Assembly (NCBI RefSeq): GCF_021397715.1
Contig: NZ_CP090207.1
Coordinates: 3,658,001 to 3,722,000, forward strand
Length of the DNA: 64,000 bases
Direction of reading: 5' to 3'
Origin: Pantoea agglomerans
GTDB lineage: Bacteria > Pseudomonadota > Gammaproteobacteria > Enterobacterales > Enterobacteriaceae
Shown: piece by piece, positions 57,369 to 64,000 of the stretch
Layout of the letters: each line of letters starts with the position of its first letter
Numbering within the stretch: position 1 is the first letter of the stretch
Notes under the pieces: generated by a model
Told to the model about the DNA's origin: nothing
Database searches by the model: none
Seen by the model: the letters and a program-made list of their open reading frames with translations, nothing else
Program-made: the position numbers and the translations under genes

Positions 57369-58559
57369 TTAGCGTTTAGCCGGTCGCCACAGCCACAGCA
57401 GGGCGATGGCCAGCGCAAACAGCACGCCAAACCCGATGCCGGTAGCGACCGCAGGCGCACCGGCTTTAATCGCCAGCGTATAGAACCCCAGCATCAGCAG
57501 CATCGCGCTGTTCTCACCGAGATTCTGCACCGCAATCGCATTGCCCGAGCCGACGCTCTCTTTACCGCGCGCCTGCAACAGCGCATTCAGCGGCACCACA
57601 AAGAAGCCCCCCAGCGCGCCAATTACCATCAGCAGCAAATAGGCATTCAGCAGCGAATGCTGCAGTGAGAAGACCACCACCATTACGCCAATCAGCACCC
57701 CGGCCGGCATACAGCGACGCACCGTTTCCAGCGTCACCAGCTTCGCCGCTGCCGCCGCACCCAGCACGATACCCATTGCCACCATCGCATTGAGGGTGGT
57801 TGGCGTGGTGTTGTCATGAATGCCCAGCGCCACCGGCACCCAGAGTACCAGCAGGAAACGCAGCGTCACGCCCGCGCCCCAGAACAGGCTGGTGCCGAGC
57901 AGCGAGAAACGCGTTTCGGCATCATGCCAGAGCACCGCCGCCGCCCGGAAGAAACTGCGCAGCATGGCGGCGATCTGCCAGCTTTGCCCCGGACGCGCCG
58001 CCTGCAGTTTCGGGATAAACAGGTTCGCGATAACCGCGACGCCGTAGGTGACCGCGCAGATGCCGAGCGCCGCCAGCAGATGCCAGTCCGCCAGCATCCC
58101 GCCCGCTACTGAGCCGAGCAGGATCGCGGCGATGGTCGACCCTTCCATCAGCCCGTTGGCTTTCACCAGCTTTTCGCCGTGGGTGATTTCACCGAGGATG
58201 CCATATTTGGCCGGTGAGTAGGCCGCAGCACCTATCCCCACCAGGGTATAGCCGAGGAACGGGTTGAAGCCGAAACAGATCGCCAGTGCGCCCAGCAGCT
58301 TCAGGCTGTTGGCGATCATCATCACCCGCCCTTTCGCCATGTTGTCGGCCATCTGCCCGACAAACGGCGCCAGCAGAATGTAGGTGGCGACAAACAGCAT
58401 CTGCAACACCGGCTGGCTCCAGTCGGGATAGAACTGGCTTTTCAGCACCGCCAGCGTAGCAAACAGTAGCGCGTTATCGCCGAAGGCCGAAAAGAACTGG
58501 GCGATAATCACGGCGATCATGCCGCGTGACATCAGCGGCGCATCCCGTTCGATGTTCAT
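57369..58559 (-). CDS. lplT: LplT, lysophospholipid transporter
   Basis: MFS-type flippase that brings lysophosphatidylethanolamine to the inner face for re-acylation by Aas. The 396 residues have twelve predicted spans; the start [26 protein letters not shown] is typical, and [15 protein letters not shown] is a family landmark. Its ATG overlaps the end of aas by four bases, so the pair is translationally coupled, as in E. coli. Confidence 0.94.
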   Translation of the reverse strand: MNIERDAPLMSRGMIAVIIAQFFSAFGDNALLFATLAVLKSQFYPDWSQPVLQMLFVATYILLAPFVGQMADNMAKGRVMMIANSLKLLGALAICFGFNPFLGYTLVGIGAAAYSPAKYGILGEITHGEKLVKANGLMEGSTIAAILLGSVAGGMLADWHLLAALGICAVTYGVAVIANLFIPKLQAARPGQSWQIAAMLRSFFRAAAVLWHDAETRFSLLGTSLFWGAGVTLRFLLVLWVPVALGIHDNTTPTTLNAMVAMGIVLGAAAAAKLVTLETVRRCMPAGVLIGVMVVVFSLQHSLLNAYLLLMVIGALGGFFVVPLNALLQARGKESVGSGNAIAVQNLGENSAMLLMLGFYTLAIKAGAPAVATGIGFGVLFALAIALLWLWRPAKR

Positions 58560-60706
58560 GCCTGCTCCTCTTCAGCCAGCTTTTTCAGCGTCACATAATC
58601 CGGTTTACCGCTGCCGAGCTGCGGCAGCTGTTTCATCACCCGGATATCGCGCGGCAGCGCCAGCTCCGGCGCGCCCAGCTCCCGGGCGGCTTTTTGCAGG
58701 CCGTCACGCGCCAGTTCGCCGTCGGTGGTGAACAGCACCAGCGCCTCGCCGCGCTGACCATCCGGCCGCAGCGAGGCGGCATGCTGCTTGTCCGGCGACG
58801 CTTTCAGGGCGATCTGCTCAACGATCTCCAGCGACACCATCTCGCCAGCGATCTTGGCGAAGCGTTTGGCGCGTCCCTGAATCTGGCAGAAGCCTGCCTC
58901 ATCAAAGCTGACGATATCGCCGGTGTCATACCAGCCCGCTTCCTGATTGCCTTCGCCATCATCGGCGACCGGCACTTCCAGCACGCCGGGATTCTCGACC
59001 CGCAGATAGCCTTTCATCACGTTCGGGCCGCGCAGCTGCAGCCGTCCGCCCTGCTCAATGCCCGGCACTGACATCAGTCGCGAATCCATCCCCGGCAGAA
59101 TGCGTCCCACGGTGTGCGCCTTCGCCGCCATCGGCACGTTAATCGCCACCACCGGCGCGCATTCGGTTACGCCGTAGCCTTCGAGGATGCGAATACCATA
59201 TTTTTCCATGTAGATCTGGCGGGTGTTTTCCTGCAGCTTCTCAGCCCCGGCCACCACATAGCGCAGGCGGGCAAAATCATAGGGCGCGGCAAAGCGCGCG
59301 TAGTTACCGAGGAAGGTTGAGGTGCCAAACAGCACGGTGCAGTTTCGGTCGTAGACCAGCTCTGGCACGATGCGGTAGTGCAGCGGGCTGGGATAGAGGA
59401 ACACCTGCGCGCCGGTCATCAGCGGCGTAAACAGGCCAACGGTCAGACCAAAGGCGTGGAACAGCGGCAGCGCCGACATAAAGCGGTCACGCGGGGTGAA
59501 GTCAGCGATGGTGCGGATCTGTTCGACATTCGCCAGCAGGCTTTTATGCGAATGCACCACCCCTTTGGGATGGCCTTCCGAGCCCGAGGTGAACAGCACC
59601 ATCGCCGCATCTTCCGGCTGCTGCGGCAGCTGGGCGCGATGCGGCATCAGCAGATGGGCGACGATCCACAGTTTGTCCTTACTGGTAACGGTATCTTTCA
59701 GATCTTCCAGATAGATCCACTGCACCTCGTCGAGCCCCTGTGGCAGATGCCATAGGTTGCCTTTGTCGAGGAACTGCCGCGACGTGAAGACCGTTTTGAT
59801 CTGCGCCGCAGTCAGTGCCGCCCGCATACCGTTGACGCCCGCGGTGTAGTTCAGCACCGCCGGAACCCGTCCGCGCAGTGATGCGCCGAGAATTGCCGCC
59901 GCCGTGACGGTAGTGTTGGGCAGCAGCAGACCGACCACTTCGCGCGGCTGGCTGTAACGTTCGAGGATGCGGCCCACGCCGAGCGATTTTTTCAGCAGGC
60001 CGTTGTAGCTGTCGGGCTTGAAATTGACATCTTCAATGCAGCGCTTAAAGGCACCGTAGCGTGAACGGGCCGCGAGAAAAGCATCAAACAAAGTTTCACG
60101 CGGGCGCACCGCCATGCGGGCTTCCATCATCACATGATGCAGATGTTCGCCCGCCAGCAGCCGGCGATCGCGCGCCCGTTTCGCTTCCGGCATCGGGATG
60201 CGGGTCGCGGGCAGAATGCTGAGAGTGATGCGCGGAAACAGACGGCGTTTGAATACGCCCGCCAGCCGGCCAAACGGCGTGAACTCCGCCCCTTCTATCC
60301 GCATTGGCACCACGTTCGCGCCAGATCGCGCCGCGACGAAACCGGCGCCGCTGTAGATTTTCATCAGCGATCCGGTGACGGTGATCCGTCCCTCCGGGAA
60401 GATCACCACCGGACGGCCGCTGTCGATCAGCCGCACCAGCTGTTTCAGCGCCATCGGCTTGGTGGGATCGAGCGGCACATAGTCGATAAAGGGTTTAACC
60501 AGCCGCATAAACCAGCTTTCGCTGATAGTCGAATAGACCGCGTAGACCGGCTTAATCGGCAAAAATAGCGCCAGCAATATGCCGTCGAGAAACGACATAT
60601 GGTTCGGCGTGATCAGTACCTTCTGCTTATGCAGTTCGGCGACGTCGCCGCGCAGTTCGACCCGCCATAACAGGCGGAATACCAGACGCAATAGTGTGAA
60701 TACCAT
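58556..60706 (-). CDS. aas: Aas, acyl-ACP synthetase / 2-acylglycerophosphoethanolamine acyltransferase
   Basis: Bifunctional inner-membrane enzyme that re-acylates lysophospholipids with acyl-ACP. The 716 residues have the N-terminal acyltransferase domain with the HX4D motif (H36, D41 in NHMSFLD) and FPEGRI, followed by the AMP-binding synthetase domain with [18 protein letters not shown] (about 375) and [10 protein letters not shown] (about 510). The length fits E. coli Aas (719). It works with lplT downstream. Confidence 0.96.
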   Translation of the reverse strand: MVFTLLRLVFRLLWRVELRGDVAELHKQKVLITPNHMSFLDGILLALFLPIKPVYAVYSTISESWFMRLVKPFIDYVPLDPTKPMALKQLVRLIDSGRPVVIFPEGRITVTGSLMKIYSGAGFVAARSGANVVPMRIEGAEFTPFGRLAGVFKRRLFPRITLSILPATRIPMPEAKRARDRRLLAGEHLHHVMMEARMAVRPRETLFDAFLAARSRYGAFKRCIEDVNFKPDSYNGLLKKSLGVGRILERYSQPREVVGLLLPNTTVTAAAILGASLRGRVPAVLNYTAGVNGMRAALTAAQIKTVFTSRQFLDKGNLWHLPQGLDEVQWIYLEDLKDTVTSKDKLWIVAHLLMPHRAQLPQQPEDAAMVLFTSGSEGHPKGVVHSHKSLLANVEQIRTIADFTPRDRFMSALPLFHAFGLTVGLFTPLMTGAQVFLYPSPLHYRIVPELVYDRNCTVLFGTSTFLGNYARFAAPYDFARLRYVVAGAEKLQENTRQIYMEKYGIRILEGYGVTECAPVVAINVPMAAKAHTVGRILPGMDSRLMSVPGIEQGGRLQLRGPNVMKGYLRVENPGVLEVPVADDGEGNQEAGWYDTGDIVSFDEAGFCQIQGRAKRFAKIAGEMVSLEIVEQIALKASPDKQHAASLRPDGQRGEALVLFTTDGELARDGLQKAARELGAPELALPRDIRVMKQLPQLGSGKPDYVTLKKLAEEEQA

Positions 60707-60787
60707 GCCCGCTCCTTAGCATCGTGAAAAATAGCCCCTCACGATGCAGGATTTGACGCAGTTCGACAACAGAATTATCCACTACGC

Positions 60788-62176
60788 TCAGGGTGCCTGC
60801 CAGCCGCCGCCCAGCGCGGCAATCAGCGCCACGCTGCTGACCCACTGGGTGCTTTGCAGCGTCAGTAAACTCTGTTGTTCGCTCAGGCTGCTGTTTTCGG
60901 TGGTTGCTACATCGAGGTAGTCGATCATCCCGGCCTGATACTGATTGCGCGTCACCCGCGCCGAGGTCTGCGCCGCCACGGCTGCGCGCTGCTGGGCCGC
61001 TATCTCGCCCTGCAGGGTATTGAGTTCCACCAGCTGATCTTCCACCTCCTGCAACGCGGCTAATACCGTCTGACGATAGCTGGCAACGCTGGCATCCCAG
61101 CTGGCGCGTGCCTGATCGACCTGCGCTGAGGTGGCACCAAAGTCGAGCAGCGTGCCGCTCAACTCCGGTCCCAGCGACCAGACGCGGTTCGGCAATGCGA
61201 ACAGCGAATGCAGCGCCGATGAACTGACGCCGCCGCTGGCGCTCAGAGTGAGATCGGGATAGTAACCGGCCACCGCCACGCCCACCGCAGCGTTTGCCGC
61301 TGCCATGTTACGTTCGGCATAGGCGATATCGGGACGGCGCTGCAACAGCTGCCCCGGCAGGCTGGCAGGTATGGCGGGCAGCGTGGCGTTCAGCGGCGCG
61401 GCGGGCAGGCTGAAGTCGGCGGGCGCTTTGCCGACCAGCAGCGCGATGGCGTGCTCCATCTGGGCGCGCTGCCACTGGTAATCCTGCGCCGAGGCGCTGG
61501 CACTCTCCAGCTGCATCTGCGCCTGCGCCTGGGTGGCGAGTGACGCGGTGCCAGCCTGATACTGGTTAGTGATCACCTTCAGGTAGCGCTGATAGGCCGC
61601 CACGCTCTGCTGATAGAGCGCAATTTTCTGGTCCATAAAGCGCAGCTGGAAATAGTCCTGCGCCAGTTCAGACTGCGCGCTCAGGGTGATATTAGCCAGT
61701 TCTGCGGCGCTGGCCGCCGCGCTGGCGCGGTTCTCTTCCAGCGTCCGCCGCAGTTTGCCCCACAGATCCAGCTCCCAGCTGGCGCTGAGTTCCGCCTGAT
61801 GGCTGCTGCTGGTGGTGCGGCTGCTGCCGGTGGTGGCGTGGCTGCCGCTGCGCGTTACGCTGCTGTCATAGCCCAGTGACGGAAACAGCGCGGCGCGTGA
61901 CTCACTCGCCAGCGCCTGCGCCTGACGGTACTGCGCCGCATAATTCGCGACGTTCTGGTTCGAGATGCTCACCTGGCTAAGCAACCCGCTCAGGGTGGCG
62001 TCGTGATAGACCGCCCACCATTCGCCTTTGTTCTGCTGATCCAGTGGCGTCGCGGGCTGCCAGCCTTTGGCCTCTTTATAGTGAACCGGCATCGCCATCG
62101 CGGGACGCTGGTAGTCGGGACCAACAGTACAGCCGCTCAGCAGCAGCATCAGAACAAGCGGGATAACGGGTTTCAT
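60788..62176 (-). CDS. Outer-membrane efflux lipoprotein (TolC-like, NodT family)
   Basis: Trimeric outer-membrane channel partner of an RND pump. From ATG 62176 the 462 residues begin with a lipoprotein signal whose lipobox LLSGC puts the lipidated Cys at residue 16, then the family start TVGPDYQRPAM. The two OEP repeats occupy about 50-250 and 260-455 (RPDIAYAERNMAAANAAVGVA is characteristic). The TTG three bases further upstream overlaps nothing but is less likely. It starts three bases after the RND pump gene, so it belongs to the same operon. Confidence 0.92.
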   Translation of the reverse strand: MKPVIPLVLMLLLSGCTVGPDYQRPAMAMPVHYKEAKGWQPATPLDQQNKGEWWAVYHDATLSGLLSQVSISNQNVANYAAQYRQAQALASESRAALFPSLGYDSSVTRSGSHATTGSSRTTSSSHQAELSASWELDLWGKLRRTLEENRASAAASAAELANITLSAQSELAQDYFQLRFMDQKIALYQQSVAAYQRYLKVITNQYQAGTASLATQAQAQMQLESASASAQDYQWQRAQMEHAIALLVGKAPADFSLPAAPLNATLPAIPASLPGQLLQRRPDIAYAERNMAAANAAVGVAVAGYYPDLTLSASGGVSSSALHSLFALPNRVWSLGPELSGTLLDFGATSAQVDQARASWDASVASYRQTVLAALQEVEDQLVELNTLQGEIAAQQRAAVAAQTSARVTRNQYQAGMIDYLDVATTENSSLSEQQSLLTLQSTQWVSSVALIAALGGGWQAP

Positions 62177-62179
62177 CAA

Positions 62180-64000
62180 TCAGGATTCCGCATGGCGCAG
62201 TCGACGCCATTGACGTTGAGTGGCACGGCTCAGACGATCGAGCCACAGATAAATAACCGGGGTGGTGAACAGGGTCAGCAGCTGGCTGAGCGCCAGACCA
62301 CCCGCGATGGCGATACCGAGCGGACTGCGCAGATCGGCATCGCCGCCGCTGCCCAGCGCCAATGGAAGCGCACCAAAAAAGGCCGCCAGCGTGGTCATCA
62401 TGATCGGCCGGAAGCGCATCAGGCAGGCCTGGGTAATCGCCTGTTGCGGCGTCATGCCCTGCTCTCTTTCGGCGCTGATGGCGAAGTCGATCATCATGAT
62501 GGCGTTCTTTTTCACAATGCCGATCAGCAGGATGATGCCAATCAGCGCGATCACCGTCAGCTGGGTGTTGGTCAGCAGCAGCAGTAGCAGCGCACCGACG
62601 CCCGCCGACGGCAGCGTCGACAGAATGGTCAGCGGATGGATATAGCTCTCATACAGTACGCCGAGCACGATATAGACCGCCGCCAGCGCCGCCAGAATCA
62701 GCCACGGCATCGTGGCGGTGAGCTGAGAAAAGGCCGCCGCCGTCCCGGCAAAACCGGCCTGGATGGTGGCGGGCAGGCCCAGCTTCGCCATCGCCTGCTT
62801 GATCAGGACCTGCGCCTGCTCCAGCGAGACGCCATCATTGAGGTTAAACGCCACGGTGCTGGTGGCGGACTGGCCCTGATGGGTGACGGCCAGCGGCGCG
62901 TTGCCGCCGCTGAAGCGGGTAAAGGCCGACAGCGGAACCCGATCGCCGCTGTCGTTAATCACATACAGCTGTTGCAGCATCGACGGATTGGCGGTGTCGC
63001 TATCCTGCAACGACATCACCACGTGATACTGATTCAGGGTGTGATAAAGCGTGGCGATCTGCCGCTGGCTGAAGGCGTTATTCAGCAAGGTATCCAGCAT
63101 CTGCACGTTGACCCCAAGCCGGGTAGCGCGGTCACGATCGATGGTCAGCTCAACTTCCTGGCCACCGGTCTGTGAATCGGAGTCGACGCTGTTGAGCTGC
63201 GGGATCGCTGCCAGCGCCGCCTGCACTTTCGGCGTCCAGCTGCGCAGCAGATCGAGATCGTCAGCCTGTAAGCTGTACTGGTAGGTGGCATTGGCGCTGC
63301 GTCCGCCTATGTGCAAATCCTGCGCCGCCATCAGGAACATCTGCGCGCCGGGGATCTGGCTGGTTTTGCGGCTCAGCCGGTTGGCCACTTCGGTAGCGGT
63401 GGCGTCACGCTGATCGAAATCTTTCAGCCGGACAAAGAAGTTGGCGCTGTTGCGTGCGCCGAACATCCCGCTGCCCATCGACGACATCACGCTCTCTACT
63501 GCCGGATCGGACTCGATGATTTTGGTGAACATCAGCATCTTTGGCTTCATCGCCTGGAATGAGATGTTCTGGTCAGCGCGTAACGCACCCATCAGCAGCC
63601 CGGTATCCTGATTCGGGAAGAAGCCCTTCTGCACCACCGAATAGAGAAACAGGTTGAGCAGCACCGTCAGCAGCAGGCTGAGCAGCGTGAGTTTCTGATG
63701 GCGCATCACCCACTCCAGCCCGCGCGAATAGGCCGCCAGCAGCCGATTCAGCAGGTTCTCAATTGCCTGGTAGAGCGGGTGCGGCCGCTGCCTGACCGGC
63801 GGTTTCGGTTTCAACAGCCGCGCACAGAGCATCGGCGTCAGGCTGAGAGAGACAAACAGCGAAATCAGCAGCGAGACGGTGAGCGTCACCGCGAATTCGC
63901 GGAACAGCCGCCCGACGATGCTGCCCATCAGCAGGATCGGAATAAACACCGCGATCAGCGACACGGTCATCGACAGCACGGTGAAACTGACCTCCTGCGC
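62180..64000 (-). CDS. RND multidrug efflux permease, MdtC/MuxC type, 5' end outside window
   Basis: C-terminal 606 residues of a proton-driven inner-membrane RND pump; the frame is open through the right edge (AQEVSFTVLSMTVSL), so roughly the first 430 residues are missing. It resembles E. coli MdtC: NQDTGLLMG, DLHIGGRSANATYQY, NNAFSQRQIATLY, LYESYIHPLTILSTLPSAGVGALL and LLIGIVKKNAIMMIDFA, which include the proton-relay region. The outer-membrane lipoprotein follows. A membrane-fusion protein and possibly an MdtB-like partner should lie just beyond the window. Confidence 0.93.
   Translation of the reverse strand, partial: AQEVSFTVLSMTVSLIAVFIPILLMGSIVGRLFREFAVTLTVSLLISLFVSLSLTPMLCARLLKPKPPVRQRPHPLYQAIENLLNRLLAAYSRGLEWVMRHQKLTLLSLLLTVLLNLFLYSVVQKGFFPNQDTGLLMGALRADQNISFQAMKPKMLMFTKIIESDPAVESVMSSMGSGMFGARNSANFFVRLKDFDQRDATATEVANRLSRKTSQIPGAQMFLMAAQDLHIGGRSANATYQYSLQADDLDLLRSWTPKVQAALAAIPQLNSVDSDSQTGGQEVELTIDRDRATRLGVNVQMLDTLLNNAFSQRQIATLYHTLNQYHVVMSLQDSDTANPSMLQQLYVINDSGDRVPLSAFTRFSGGNAPLAVTHQGQSATSTVAFNLNDGVSLEQAQVLIKQAMAKLGLPATIQAGFAGTAAAFSQLTATMPWLILAALAAVYIVLGVLYESYIHPLTILSTLPSAGVGALLLLLLTNTQLTVIALIGIILLIGIVKKNAIMMIDFAISAEREQGMTPQQAITQACLMRFRPIMMTTLAAFFGALPLALGSGGDADLRSPLGIAIAGGLALSQLLTLFTTPVIYLWLDRLSRATQRQWRRLRHAES

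Noticed and set aside
60627-60845. Short open frame between aas and the efflux lipoprotein
   Set aside because: Overlaps both genes and has no family resemblance.

Overview
The window reads as a chromosomal segment of a Gram-negative enterobacterium, most likely a member of the Erwiniaceae (Pantoea/Erwinia-like). The core genes (uhpABCT, marC, yjgR, yjiN, lptFG, pepA-holC-valS, miaE, rraB, argI, pyrLBI, ridA, lplT-aas) are close to their E. coli or Salmonella counterparts. The three-subunit membrane gluconate dehydrogenase operon is also typical of plant-associated enterics. The genus is an inference from gene content only.

Layout. 1-5963: a membrane protein cut by the left edge, then the hexose-phosphate uptake system uhpABC-uhpT with its terminator. 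5964-11718: a sugar-acid catabolic operon (MHS symporter, enolase-superfamily dehydratase, DapA-family lyase, DgoK kinase, DgoA aldolase) with a convergent IclR regulator. 11719-14866: gene-poor DNA around a first orphan T6SS module (Tlde1-like effector, membrane protein, Hcp). 14867-26717: a restriction block holding an HNH nuclease resembling phosphorothioate-dependent enzymes, McrBC, and a complete type I system HsdM-HsdS-HsdR. 26708-27577: a pentamer repeat and an 80-unit, 640-bp octamer array. 27578-28844: a decayed P4-type integrase pointing away from tRNA-Leu(CAA) (leuX, 29053-29137). The defence block therefore looks like the immobilised remains of a leuX-associated island; its left end was not found.

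29138-39763: two DUF2382 stress proteins, a YjjA-like secreted protein, an acidic protein of unknown function, marC, the gluconate dehydrogenase operon and an orphan oligopeptide-type binding protein. 39839-50211: yjgR, yjiN, lptG/lptF facing pepA, holC, valS. 50465-51876: a second Hcp-effector-immunity module, placed between valS and yjgM in an otherwise conserved core order. 52178-64000: yjgM, miaE, rraB, argI with ARG boxes, the pyrL attenuator with pyrBI, ridA, lplT-aas, and an outer-membrane efflux lipoprotein preceded by an RND pump that runs off the right edge.

How the genes work together. UhpB/UhpC/UhpA sense external hexose phosphate and switch on uhpT. The sugar-acid operon imports an aldonate, dehydrates it, and cleaves the product after phosphorylation, with a second lyase or dehydratase branch possible. 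The restriction block stacks modification-dependent nucleases on a methylation-based type I system. The two Hcp modules are probably cargo tubes and effectors for a T6SS encoded elsewhere. The points most worth a second look are the octamer array, the permuted gene order of the two Hcp/Tlde1 modules, the variant sugar-acid operon whose DapA-family enzyme lacks the usual Tyr, and the hairpin cluster at 14466-14593.
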